In this document: one piece after another, positions 1-12,713 of the stretch
Layout: each line of letters starts with the position of its first letter
How positions within the stretch are numbered: the stretch's first letter is position 1
Origin: Agelaius tricolor
Lineage: Eukaryota; Chordata; Aves; Passeriformes; Icteridae
Assembly: GCA_023055355.1 (NCBI GenBank)
Contig: JALJCS010000010.1
Span: 24,319,001 to 24,383,000, forward strand
Reading direction: 5' to 3'
DNA: 64,000 nucleotides
The notes under the pieces: generated by a model
Seen by the model: the letters and a program-made list of their open reading frames with translations, nothing else
Told to the model about the DNA's origin: nothing
Databases searched by the model: none
Position numbers and translations under genes: made by a program

Positions 1-2746
1 CTGTTGTAAATTGTTGAGTCCTAGGAGTGGATTGATAACGGATAACTTGATTCAAAGCAAAGCAGGGGCATCTGTGGAAGTGGTAACTCCATCAGCCATC
101 CCAAGCCCTGCTGCCTCTGCCCATCAGAGAGCCAGAGACACCTCGCCTTCAGCCGAAGAAAATGAAAAGATTTTATCCTGGCTCATCTGAGTTGATTGGT
201 CTAACCATCCCCATCCTCCAGATTCAAGTCAGTAATGTTTGAAAACTCCACCCATCCACATGGGTGATGCAAATGCTGTTGTTTCCTTTGTTTCTGGTTC
301 TCTTGCAGAAGTAGGTCTTTGTAGGGATAAAAATCAAACCTCTTCCACTAAAATCTATTAAAATGACTTTTACTCATTGACTGGAACAGGGAAATATTTG
401 TCAGGGTAAACCTTCTTGGGGAGCTAGTGGAAGCTGGAGCTCAATGGATAAAACATTGAGATGAGCTGGGGTTTGCCAAGACAAACACTTGGACTTTTCC
501 TGGCCAGTGAGACTTACTCACATAGCAGGGTATGCAGGGTATGCAGGAAAGGTACCAAGACCCTTCCCACTGCAAGGGAGCTGAAGACATCCCCAGTGCT
601 TTGCAAATTGGATGTGGGGTGGTGGCTGGTTCAGCCTGGACCCATTATATCAAGGGGAGGAGCACAAAGAGGCACTGTGCAGAGTGTTAACCATGCCACA
701 ATATTTCTGGCTTTGCAAGAGAAGGGCTCCCATTCTTCCCGTTAGCCTAGAAGGCTTTTGAGAAGCTTTGACCTTCTTCCTCTCCAGCTCTTGAGCTGAA
801 GTAGGGCTGTTCCTTTGGGTAAATGCACTTGTAGGATAAAGGTGCAGATGGTTCAGGTCCTGGTCACTGCTGTTACAGCATGCTGTGAGACTAAATCACA
901 GCTTGGCACAGCCACTGAGCCCAAGCCGATTATGTGAAAAAGTAACACATGAGCAAATTCAGGGTGAAGCAGGAGAACAGTATGGGATTTAAAAATCTCA
1001 GCCCTGTTATTAATTTCTCTGGAAAAGGTGAACTAATGATACTACTTTTAATTCATTAGTATTTAGGCTAAAAATATGTTGGCTTTGAAAGAAAATGATA
1101 AAGTAAAGGGGAAGATGTAATAAAATCTCCCCCCACTTCTCCTCTTAAAGAAATGTTTTGCACAAAGACAGTTCACTGATTAGAAATGAAAAGTTGTAGT
1201 CCCATGGGGCCAGGTTGGAATTACTGCATACCACTTGTCTTTGAAATCAAGGCCTCCAACCTTAATGTCCAGGTGGGGAATTCTGGTGGCTTTACTCTAA
1301 TCCAGGCAAATCTGAAATCCAACCCTGTAGGGAGGAAACAATGTGGGAAACAGATTCATCTTGATCTCGGCTTTGTGCCTTGGAAAATGATTAAGACCAA
1401 CTGTTAAGCAGCTCCCAATAGAGTTCACAAACCTGCCGGCCTCTGTGTGACACAGATTTCTCAGTTCAGCCTTCACCCCTTAAAATAACAGATGGAACTG
1501 ATATGGTTAAGCTACAAAGTGGGTTTCCATTATTCCCCAGTTGTTTAAATATTACTTTTGTTGTTGGAAATTATTTTTAATCTGATTGATTTGCTGCAAT
1601 TAATTATTTTCCACTTTCTATTGTTACTTTAACAAAATCAAATGCAAACAATTTAATGCTACTGACAGGCAGCCACTCTGACTTCTGTGAGAGTGCTGTC
1701 CTGATACACAAAATCCTGTGCAGCATTGCAGAGGTCACACACATGGTCCTGTCAAAATCACCCAGTGGGGATCCTTCTGTGCCCTTTTCTCTGTCCTGAT
1801 CTCAGTCAAGATAACTGGTTTTATAGCAGCTTTTGAGGATTTCAAAGTGATTTAGAAAATCAAGTCCTTTGAGGTAGAAAAGTATTCATATTCTGCACGC
1901 AAGTAGAAGCGGGAAGCAGAAAAGCTGCTCTTTGTTAAAGCTTATTTGGGCAAATCCATGAAGAAAACCAGGGACTCACAAGTCCATTTACTGAAACAGT
2001 TGTTAAGAAAACATCCTCCAGAGAACCTGCCTCTATAAAATTTCAGACCTGGTGAATGCTGGAAGAACATTCTGGCTTTGCAGAAGCCTCCTGAAAACGA
2101 ACCTTAGAAAGTTTGGAGGTCTTTATGTTCCTGCAACACTGATTAAGGGAGTGTGTTAAGAAAATAGTAACCAAACATTATGTAATCTTTGTTATTCTTA
2201 TTTTTCCTATATTTATTGGATGTGGTTACAATCAACACCCATGGGTAGCAAAACTTGTTGCTGGTTTGATTCTCGAGTAATTCTGCAAGTAGTTACTAGC
2301 AGATTTGTGAAGTTTGGCACCAGACTGTGCTATTTAAGGGTGGGATTTCAAAAGCTTCCAATGGAATTTGGAGCACAGATCCCTCCGTTTCTCCCCTGAG
2401 AACAGACATTTTGTTCTTTATAGTGGATTTATCATTATTGCAGTTTTGGCAAGAATGTATCAGCAAATTTTGTTTAACGCCATTCCTCGGCATTCCATTA
2501 CTTAAAAGGCATGGATTGCTTTGTTCTCCCTTTTTAGACAGCCCATCCAGTAGGTGATTTTTAAAAGTGTGATTAAGTGTGCACTTATTATGCACCTCTT
2601 TTACACCATGTCAAGGATAAAGGGATTGATTCTGCTCTTCTTTTTATACTGAAGGTATTCTGCTACTGGCCACCAGTCCAGCTCTATGCTGTAGGCATGG
2701 TTCTTACCTCTTGCTAGGACCAGGAGGAACCAAGAAACCAGAAGAT
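1..2746. other. Unannotated intronic sequence
   Basis: Ordinary AT-leaning DNA. The short open frames show no domain, signal peptide or compositional sign of coding. A POU octamer (ATGCAAAT near 269) is present, but such 8-mers are expected by chance. Nothing else is supportable. Confidence 0.6.
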
Positions 2747-2912
2747 TCATAGAATGGTTTGGTTTTGAAGGGACCTTACCAATCTTTTGTTCCAAACCCC
2801 TGCTATGAACAGACATAATTTGCACTAGACCAGGTTGCTCAAAGCACCATCCAGCCTGGCCTTGAACACTTGAAGAGATGGGGTAGGTGCCACTTCTCTG
2901 CAAGTCCCTTTC
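2747..2912 (-). repeat. CR1 LINE 3'-end fragment (antisense)
   Basis: Read on the minus strand this is the 3' end of a chicken-repeat-1 non-LTR retrotransposon. The plus strand shows TCATAGAATGGTTTGG, GAAGGGACCTTA, CTAGACCAGGTTGCTCAAAG and CCAGCCTGGCCTTGAACACT in the canonical order. It is a short 5'-truncated copy, as is usual for CR1, with scattered substitutions, so it is not young. No coding capacity remains. Confidence 0.92.
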
Positions 2913-5900
2913 AGCCTTAAAATTGGGGCAGAAAGTTTTGTCAGTTTACCATGGGGGGAATGTTTCTCCCATTAGTGGGGTTCTCAAGGTCAGTTTTTTT
3001 TAACTCTTTCCCAGCCCCTTTTTCTCCAAAGATTGCTCCATTTGACTCCTTGGAGGCTGCCCAGACACCGCACATTTGAGCTGAAACTGGAGCTTTCTGG
3101 GTTTGCACAGTAGCTTGCAGACTCGTCTGCAGCCCCACTCCCAGTGTCCAGCAGGGATGAGCAGGGTAAAGCCTCTCACTAACCTGTTTGAGGGTGGAGG
3201 CCTGGCTGTGCTCTGCTGCCTGCATGTGCTCCTGATTCTCCTTGCAGGGCTCCAGGCCCCTTCTTCACCAAATAGCAATCCCTACCCCATGAGTGTCAGT
3301 GCCCTGCTTCCAGTGCACTTTGCTGTGGTCCCTGCTGAGTTTAGAGATATCTAAGCTGAAGTTTTGAGCACCAAAGTTGGGTTGAGTGGGAGAAAACACT
3401 ATAAGGTTCTGCCTGGTTTTGCCCTTCACCTTTGCAATTCTGTACAGTTGCTTGCAGTTAAGAATAGGCGTTTCCTTCTTCTTACATGTTGGGAATGCAG
3501 TAAAAAACTAGAGAGCGTAAAAGGGAGCTCTGTTAGCACCGAGCCAGAAGTCCAGCCCAGGAGAAGCTGGAAGGAGTTTGAGAAAAAATTCACATCTATA
3601 ACTGAGTAGGTTTTTATGTAGCAATATACATACTTAATTTATGCTTGCAGCGACAGCAGTTGTATATGCAAAAGCAGGCGTGCAGTTACATGTGCACTTC
3701 TGTTTGGGATTCCAGGACTTAAGAAAGAAGCGATTATGATCATGGATGAGTTATACTGTAACGGCTCTTAGTGTTGTATAAGCAGCATCTGTATGCTGTA
3801 TCATGCACATGTGAAACTATTTTTATTATATTAATTTGATTTCCCTGGGAGATTGCATAGTAACCGTTTGTGTTTCATGGCTGCACAGAACCTTGTCTTG
3901 CAAAGAGTGCTGTTCATGTACGTGGCTCTTGATAAGGCAGAACGTACCGAGATGGTTGACATTTACACACTTACAGTTAGTATTTTTAATAATGAAAAAT
4001 CCAGTTTGTTTGCCCCAGAGGAGTTGCCTTGTGAGATTTCCATTGTAATTCCAAACATACATCTTGCCAATTATTCTATTCAGGTACATTTCTTAATGAA
4101 GAACAAATTTGTTTTGATAAAGACTTAGTCCTTTGCTCAATAATTATGAGCAAATGGTTGGAGAAGATTGGCTGTGGAGAAGCTTTTGCAGTTGCCTGTG
4201 TGAGATATCTGTTTCCATTTATTTATTTATTTTTAAATTTTATTTACTTGTATGTTTCAATCATTTCCTCTTAGACTTTTCCCCATGATAAAACTCACTT
4301 TTCGGAGGATGTAATTTACTTCTTTTCCTGGCTCTTCTAAGGCTTAGGAAAGTATGGTTCAGCAGTTCAACCTTCTATATTGAGCTACCTCCTTAAAAAA
4401 ACAGATGCACAAGACCTTGCTTCAGAAGCAGTGGAGCATTTAAACTTCTCCCTTTCCCAAGTCCATCCTTTAACTTGATTATTTACAGTCAGTGGTGTTA
4501 TCCATACAGATGTGCTCAGGTATTTTAAGACTTTTCCTGAAGTTTTGTCCACACTAATTTCTCATGGCAAAAGGTTCCCCTGGGAAGCCACGTGCTAAAA
4601 TCTCTTACATTTGCAGGCAGTGGTGAGTGGTGTGTTGCAGCTGACTGTCTCGAGTGGAGACTTCAGGGTTGCATTTGAACAACCACCTTTGCTTCTGACT
4701 GTGTTTTTTCTGAGGCTGACAGCTTCCAGTTTTGAGACTGCCTCTGTCACAACCAGGAATTTTTTAACTTCAAAAATAAAATCCAAGGGAGGGTGCATGG
4801 ATGATCAGCTCTTCATGGTTTTCATTCTTTGCAACACAATAGCAGGATAAAAAAATTACATGCAGAGAGATGGATTCTAAATAATTATGTTGATTCAGTA
4901 TACGGAGATATGCCAAGCCTTGCCGCAGAGGTACTGATGCTCTGTTTTATGTGGCTTGTACATAGTATAGAGGAAGCCTCATGAACACCACAACAGGCTT
5001 CTGAAATCTTCCAAGGGCTGTTCCAGTATCTACTAGTCCCCTTCCAGAAGAAGTACTCAGGCAGAATGGTGAAAACAGGAAGTTCCTCAGGATTGCAAGG
5101 AAAATTCATGTATTTTAATAGAGTATAAATTTTTTACAGAGGTTAAGGTTAATTTTGGCCCTGGTAAAATAAATGTTCATCTCTGAGTTTTGTTAAAAAT
5201 ATATTTAAAGTGTAGAGGCGGTCAATTGTTGATGTATATCTCCTTGATGGGGCCTCTTCCCATTCTTTTTCAAGGTCTGGGTTTAATAATAGTAATATTC
5301 TTGTCATATATTTTAGATAATGGTCATTGTATTTTCTTGACTCCTTAGAGACACTGTGAAAATTAATTAGCTAGTGTTTATAAAGGAGGACACTCAGATT
5401 CTGTTACTCTGACTAATTACTCTCTGAATACCTGTATTGATTTATAGGAGGAGTGTCCCCAGGATGGGATAATATTTTGCAGGGAGAAGAGCATCAGTGT
5501 CTGGCTAGAGGTGCCCTGGGTTGACACATGCTCCTGGTTACCCAACCAGCTCTGAGGGTGATAGTGACAAATATCTGATACTTACATATGCCACCTTACC
5601 TTCTCCTGCAGGATGCATTTATTGCAATGATTATCTCCCATGGTTTGTTAGATCGCATAAAACATGACTTGAGGGGGAAGTCCTCAGGTTTCAGGGTCTA
5701 ACCATTGGGGGAGGCAGTGTCTATGGTAGGCCAATGTATTTATGAGTGCGTGTATTTGGGTGCAAAGATAATGTTTGTGCATGTCAGATCAGGAGAAACT
5801 TATTTCAATATGTATATTTTTCTTCCTGATCTAACAAGTACAAACTTCAACTGGTGGTAAGAGCACCACTTTGTAATTGTGTTTAATAAGGAAATGGCCT

Positions 5901-8900
5901 GGAGCCAAGCACCCAGAGATCCCAGTACTGCTGGGTTTGGGAATGAAGCAGGTCTCAATCAAAGCTCTCTGGTGCAGACACATCCTTTCTCTGTAGTCCA
6001 TCCTGGCAAGGACTCTGGCACCCACTGTGGCTGACAGGTATGACCACTCCAGCTACATTTTCTCACCAGAGAAACCAGGGCTCCAGGCTAAAACTAAGCC
6101 TGAAGAGCATGAGCTGAGTGGAAAAATCTGATGATTAAACAATCACCAGGTTCAGTGGATCCCTGAGTTTAGCAGGTAAACCTGTTGTTCAGATAGCAGC
6201 AACAGCTGAACTTTAGTAGCCCAGACTACAAAATCCAGCCCTGTGCAGAACTATCCTGTCCTGAGGCCAAGCTCCCACACTTTAGCTTGGTACAGATGAG
6301 CGGCTTCCCCTAATAAAGGATGAAAGCCATGCATTTGTACGAAGGGGCTGGAGAGCAAACAGCAGTCACTGGTGTAAAGAGCTGTAAGCCCTGAACATCC
6401 CCACTTTCATGGCTTGCAGTGCAGACCAGAGAGTGTACAGAGCAAGGCCAGCTCCTCTATGTAACTTGTAGCCCATTCTTTTCCTATAACCAGTCTCAGC
6501 TGAAGAAGAGTGTATCCCAGACTAGGTATGTAGTGAAGGATGAGTATTTCAGCTTGCTATGACTCAGAAGCAAAGAAACAGCTTGGGTCTGGCAGAGGTG
6601 GAGCTGGGTATATGTTGCAGCCCAAGCATAATAAAGGTCTGGAGGCTATAAGTGGGGAAAACCATTCAATCCTGACTTGGCAAAGCTCTTTAAAAAAGAC
6701 TTCTTTGCCCCAAGCCACAGTGCCTCCCAAATCTCAATTGGTTCCCAGAATTCAGACACCAGTGTTCCTACAAGAAATGAACACACAGAGTTCATTTTAA
6801 TAAGGATTGAATTGGCAGCTGCATGGAGTATTAGTTACAAGAACATAATAGACGCAATAGAGGGAATTTTTAAGCCACTAAAAGTGACTATAGGGAATAT
6901 CCTGTCACTCCTGGAGTCATTTTCCTTTGGCTTCTTCCAGTCATGCAGCAGAAGTGTGCAATTTCAAGGAGGTGAACATGTGAATACCTTGTCAGTGGGA
7001 CAGTGCTGCTCTTGAGGCTTTCACCACTTCCTAGATTGCATTAAGGGCTGTGCTTTGCTGCAGCCTTTAGAGATATCTCTGCTTTTGTCGACCTTTCCAT
7101 GTCTGAATAGATTCTGGGCGTTGTGACCTTTCTGCACAGCGTGGTTTTTGTGTGACTCTTGTGATGCTGCCTCATTTAACAGTAATGTGCCATCATCTCA
7201 GTTTTGCAGGCTCAAGGATCAGATGTTGTGATGACTCAGTTTCTGCAGGGACAGAGACCATGTTCACCATCATGGAAGTTTGTTCCTGCAGAAACTCTGA
7301 ATGTGTGTGTCTATACATACATTTTCATGGTTTATTCTTCTTTAAGCAGCCTGAAATCTATGTGGATTCCAGACTAGAGGCAGTGAAAATGTATATGTGA
7401 CTCAGTTCTAATTTTTGGGGGGATTTAATGGCTTTCTTTATTGGAGCAAGATGTATGTTGTAGAAGAAAGGCCTTGGATAAGATACTATTTCTGTGAAGC
7501 TGAATAGAGAGGTTTTCCTGAAACGACATAAAATCTATTTGGGGTATGCTGGTGGTGGTGTACAAATGAGCAAACTTAAGGCTGGAAAGGTTAAGATCAT
7601 GGCATCAGAGGAAGAACATGGAAACTACAAGTTTCAGCCCATTTGACAGCATGCAAGAGAAGAAACCAAAGTTACTGTTTCTCTTGATTTGGCCACTACA
7701 TACAGCTGCTCAAGTACCGCTGCAGCAAAGTGTCTTCATCTGAGGCAGTCCCCTGCATTGCCTGGATAAACCACTGAGGGTTAAACCACAACAAAATATC
7801 CTCGTCACTAAGTCTGCAGATCTGGAGGGGAAAGAAGTGAGGGATAGAAACAATAGATGTTTTTTGCTGGTTGCCAAGATTTATAATGATGATTACGATG
7901 ATGATGAGTAGCTGAAGGAATGTTGCTCACATTGTAAACCACTGATCTCCTGATGCTCATCAGCAGAATTTCAGTTCTCAGATATTTTAGTGCTGGGGTG
8001 TTTTCTATCCTTATCCAAGTGGTTTATTTAATACAGCTGCAGCCAAACCTCCAGCATGGTGAATTCCAGCTGCAGAGCCTGTGAACCCCCTTCCCAGGCT
8101 CCCCTGAGCAGCTGCTGTGCTGGGAGCCCAGCACAGAGAGCAAGGAGGCAGATGTCGCCAAGCAACATATCTTGTTTATCTTTTATTTATTGCAGGTATT
8201 TATACAGGGCAGGTCTCTCTGCTCCCAGCTCACAACTTTGCACCAGTGGCGGCTGCCGCTTGCCAGGCAGAGGCAGGGGAAGGCAAGGGAAGGGGCATGA
8301 ATAATGCAGTGCAACATATTTATCGACATTGTCAAGTTGAGCCTCAGATCAAGTTTAGTGGGTAAAGAAGAGGCTTTGAATTCTTGCCGTACTACGCATT
8401 AAGATTCAGATAACTTGATTTCGTAAAATAAGTGAGTCCAGGAGGGTGAAACACAGGAATGCTGTGTACAAAATGCACCTAGTTTTCTTCTCTCCTTTCT
8501 TTCCCCCCCTTCTTGTGTTACTAGTGTAGGATTTGATGTGGGGTGTAAATTGCCTGAAAAATATTAGCTGGCCACAGACATGCTTCTCCTTTTTTCACTG
8601 CACATCTCTCCCACCCTGCAGGACTGCTGCTGCATGTGCTGAAAGCTTGTTCCTGTGCCTTCCAAACCCTCATTTTGGCACTTCTTTGATATGCACCATC
8701 ATTTGTAATTGTCAAGGCAAAAGTAATGAACTGTTCCCGTAAGTAGGTGCGGGGTGCAGTGCAGCTCCCGGGAATGGCCATCATGCTGCAGCGGTGGTGG
8801 GGCAGCCCTGCCTGCATCCCTGTGCTCACAGCAGCCTGGGCTTCCCTCACTGCCCCAGTCAGCTGCAGGAACGGTGCAGACTGCTCAGGCTTAGAGAACA

Positions 8901-11039
8901 GTGATTTATGTATTTATTTATCAATTATTTATTAGAACACTGGACTAGGCCTTGAGAGTTACTTTCTGTCACAAACTACTCCAGTTGTTTTGAACGTGTC
9001 ATTAGGGCTGGGATTTCCTTAAAGCAGGTGGCAGCAGTTCAACTTTTCTGCTGTTTGAAAAGAATGACAGCAAGTCTTGAAGAACATCAAGGGGTGGGGA
9101 GGAAAGAAGCGAAGAGCAAGTTAAATTAGCACTGAGTACTTCAGAACCCCCCCCACCCTTCATGTTCCTATTTTCATCCCTGTGTGACATTTCCTTACAG
9201 CACAGAGAGCCTGAAACATAAGCCATCCTTAGCTGCAGTGACTTTGCAGCACTGTGGACACAAATAACTTATTTCAGAAAAAATTTGATATATTTTTATA
9301 TTCATAAGAGTGCATGTAATTTCATTTTAATATGAGTTGCCAGTTATGTAAACTGTCCTTGTGTTTTGAGTCCTGGACCCCAATTTCCCTATGCCCCTGC
9401 TTTTGTTGTTACACCTTGGTTTGTCCCCTGCATTTGGGGAGGCAGATGCTGGTCCTGGGCTCTGAGATTAGGAATTCATCTGCAGCTGCTCCCCCACAGG
9501 TAGCCAGTAGTTCCTTAAGGCACAGTTCAGGGGACATTTCTTGATTGATAGTCCTTTTGGCTGCAAATAGTAATTGCAGATGAAAAAAAACCCCAACAAA
9601 ACTAGTAAAGGTAGGTAGAAGCCAGACTGGCCCTTGTGTGGTGTGAGGTACTTTACTGGCTTATAGCCTCTGGTTTTTAAATGTCTGTGCAAGGACACCC
9701 TGTTGTGTGTATGTGTGTGTGAAATTAAAATAGGATTGTTATTCAGCCTGCGTTTTAAGTGCCTAACCTCTCCATTCTGAAGACTTCCTTCTGCTTTGTG
9801 GGAAAGCTCATACTCTTTAAATTGTATTTTTTTATTGGGGGTGGGGGGAAGAAGTCCGCAGGGAGTTTCATGGACAGTTCACACTGTCAACTCAGCATTT
9901 TTGCACACTAGAAAAAACATAAGTCTTCCCGGTTAAAAAAAAAAAAAAAAAAAGGCCAACAAAAAACCAGAAGAGCCCCTGAAGAAATTATCTTAATTCT
10001 AAGCAATTTTCTTTATTTAAATGTGAAGGGCCTGGGATTTTTTTTTTATTCAAACAAACAAATATTTTCCAGAAAGGAAACATAATTTCACTCTGTCTAC
10101 AGCACACAAGGGAAAGAAATAAATGATTACTTGACCCCAGGACAACACGATGCTCTTTTTTTCTCTGTTGTCTGGTTGTGGTGCTGGAATGTGCAATCTG
10201 CAATCAGAACTGGCAGATGCACAACTTTTGTTTGTAAAACTGACTTCATTATTCCTGCTTTAGGGGTGGGCTGGCTGAAGACGTTTGGGATGCTGACAGT
10301 TTCTGGCCTTCCTGTTGAATCATCCGAATATTTGGCCTGAACTGAAGGAGCAGTAGCATCGCTAAGCTCAGATCCAGTGTCTTGGGAATCAGGGAGCAGC
10401 CAGCATGTTTTAACCATAGCTTTTTAGCACTAGTTCACATTATCTCAGCCTTAACGTGGTTTTACTCCACCCTGTCCCTTGGGTTTGTTTTGACAACTGC
10501 TGAGACTATAGACTTTTTGGACCAGGGTCATCTTCTCACATCACATGCAAAAAGTAGAGCAGAGGTGGTTTTTACTTCAGCTTTACATAGCACTATCACA
10601 TTACAAATAACTATGATCTAATGTTATATATCACCATAGAGCTAAAAATCCCAGCCGCCCACCAGTACTTAGCTATATTTTACTCCTGATGGCTTGTGCA
10701 GTGCTGTACTTCCTGCTTGTATCACTCTAATGACTGTCTTCCCTTATTTACCTTCTCAGATGTCTGCCCTAGTCTGAAGTGATTCCCTTAAGGTTAAGAC
10801 AAAGACTTTGGGGACAAAAATGATGTGATTATGTAATTAAAGCGTGTATTAATTTATGCAAGGTAGTCTGAGCAGCCCAAACTTCTGTATTTCCTTTGGA
10901 GTTCTTGAATCAATCCTCCTATTTGCTAGTAGGAAAGACTTATATTTTCCATAATTTTCCAAAGTGAAATTTCTTTGTTTTCTTAATAGAAAATGCCAGT
11001 TCCACTATGCCCAAAAATGATATTTCTGTTTCCTTTGCA
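2913..11039. other. Unannotated intronic sequence
   Basis: No gene is recognisable. Around 3826..4128 both strands happen to be open for 70-90 codons, with no recognised product. A GAT-rich microsatellite-like patch lies at 7885..7908, a short TG stretch near 9702..9721 and a pure A19 tract at 9935..9953. The remainder is unremarkable single-copy-looking DNA. Confidence 0.6.
9935..9953 (+). repeat. Poly-A tract (A19)
   Basis: Nineteen consecutive A residues. No retroelement body or target-site duplication was recognised next to it, so it may be a simple homopolymer rather than a retroposon tail. Confidence 0.9.
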
Positions 11040-11110
11040 ACCACCCGTGGGGTTTGAACCACAGACCTACAGCACTGTAACAGAGGTCTCTATCATGGGC
11101 TAATTAAAGG
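11040..11110 (-). repeat. tRNA-like sequence, probably a degraded tRNA-derived SINE head or tRNA pseudogene
   Basis: On the minus strand an A-box-like TAGCCCATGATAGAG (reverse of 11088..11102) is followed about 30 bases later by a B-box-like GGTTCAAACCCC (reverse of 11049..11060), the spacing of a pol III internal promoter. The B box sits in a short stem, GTGG pairing with CCAC around TTCAAACC. A GACCT/AGGTC pair encloses the anticodon-arm position. The acceptor stem does not pair convincingly, so this is not an intact tRNA. No SINE family is assigned. Confidence 0.5.
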
Positions 11111-12228
11111 GCTTCAAACCAAAGTCAGACAGAGGGGGAAAGCAGCAGCTTGGGGCCAGGTGTTAAAAAGGGAGTTTGATTTTGGGGCACATCACATCCC
11201 CTCTGTGGCAATCCCCAGCTGATCATACTGTCACTGACGTTCCCCTTTTGTTGCCTGTCCCTTTCCAAGTCTTGTTTGGAAACTTTCCCTTCCCACTGCT
11301 ATGGGACTGCCTTTCTCCCTCCTGTTTCTGCTGTTATTCATCCTTCTAATTGTGTAAAACGTTTTGGGCTGTAGTTTCCATAAAGGATGCTATGCAGACT
11401 AAAGTTAGTGCTGTATATGAAATCGTGATCTGTAATTTGTATTTACTTCACTGTATAACTCAAGTTTATTAAATAAGGATGTGGCTGGATGTAGTTCTTA
11501 ATATCAAGTAGACAATGCAATTTGGTTTTACCATTTCCTTTTGTTGATCCCTCTTTATTACTTTTCATCTCACTTGGAAGAACAGAACATTTGGATTGTG
11601 GCTTTTCAGCATCCTAACAGTGGGTCAGAGATGCAGGAGATGGAGAGGAGATCAGCAGGAGTGATTTGAGTGTCTGTGACTCAAAGTGACCAGCAAACCC
11701 CCTGGGAAGAGTTCAGTGTCTGTGAATCTCATCACCCTGTTTATTTTATTTTGCCTTCCTAGTATTTAGTTATTGCTAACACTTAGAAATCCTGTGCTTA
11801 GGAATCATGTTGACTTGGGACCTACCTAAAGTACTCAACACTCATTACTATAGCAAAGCTCACCTCCTTTGTGTCTCGTGACACTTCTGCAGCTCAATGA
11901 CCTGGCTGGTGGCCCTAGCAAGGCCTCTGATCCTACCTTTTTGTTGGCATAGAGAGAAAAAGAAAAAAAGGGAAAAAAAGGGCATTAAAATTAAAGTCTC
12001 ATGACTGTAATGAAAAGGTTATTTCCCCTTCTCTCTCAAGTTAAGTTCTGTGCAATTGCAGCTCACTTTGTCCTGTCCATCTTGTAGTCTCATTAGCTGC
12101 TGGGCCACAGAGGAATTGAGGAGAGAGAGTTGGGGGTTTTATCTGCATGCCGTACCAGCATAGAAGATTCAATGAGATGATGGCTTGTCATTTTTTATTA
12201 ATGAGCTGGAGCCTGATTCATTATAGAT
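11111..12228. other. Unannotated intronic sequence
   Basis: Ordinary intron. A purine-rich stretch of short A runs broken by G lies near 11950..11985. No gene or recognisable repeat. Confidence 0.55.
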
Positions 12229-12229
12229 G

Positions 12230-12425
12230 TGTGGAATGAGCTCGGTGTGGCTGCAGGGGGAGGGGAGGGACCCTGCCAGGGGAGAGGTGCCCGCGCCGTG
12301 GGTGTCCCCTGCAGAGCCCTGAGCAGAGAGGCCTCGGTGCCGCTTTGCGTGGTGCTGCGAGCGCGGCTCGCCCAGCGCCCAAACCCGCGGCTTCCAGCGT
12401 GCCCAGAGCAGGAACGAGCACTCAG
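12230..12425. promoter_or_regulatory. Short CpG-rich, GC-rich patch
   Basis: By eye about 16 CpG dinucleotides fall between 12241 and 12420, close to the number expected from base composition, whereas the flanking intron has almost none. The left part carries G runs (GGGGG, GGGG, GGG, GGGG from 12256 to 12282, the last loop 9 nt) that could form a loose G-quadruplex. A 187-codon open frame at 12229..12792 runs through the patch and on into a poly-T tract. Its protein is low-complexity and probably just reflects the GC bias. The patch could be a minor promoter, an enhancer or a fragment of a GC-rich repeat. Confidence 0.4.
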
Positions 12426-12624
12426 TGGTGCTCAGCAATTAGGCCTTGCTAAGAAGGCACTGTCCCTCAGGGTCTGTCTCTCTGTCAGGCTGGTGGCTGG
12501 AAAAGTCTTCCAGAGTTTCTGTTTCAGTGGTGGATTGGCATGGTGGATCAAATCATGTTTTGGCCAACGGAAGCAAATAGCTGTGTGTCCTTCAGTCCTT
12601 CCTTGCATCTGCTGGCCTGAGTCA

Positions 12625-12713
12625 CATGTATGTGTGATGTGTGTGCATATAAATACATACATATACACTTGTGTATATGCAAAAAAAGAGAGAAATTATT
12701 TTTTTTTTTTTTT
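12625..12713. repeat. TG/TA-rich microsatellite-like sequence and poly-T tract
   Basis: Interrupted TGTG and ATAC repeats from about 12625 to 12680 are followed by a short A/G run and a T15 tract at 12699..12713. This is typical simple-sequence DNA. Confidence 0.75.
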
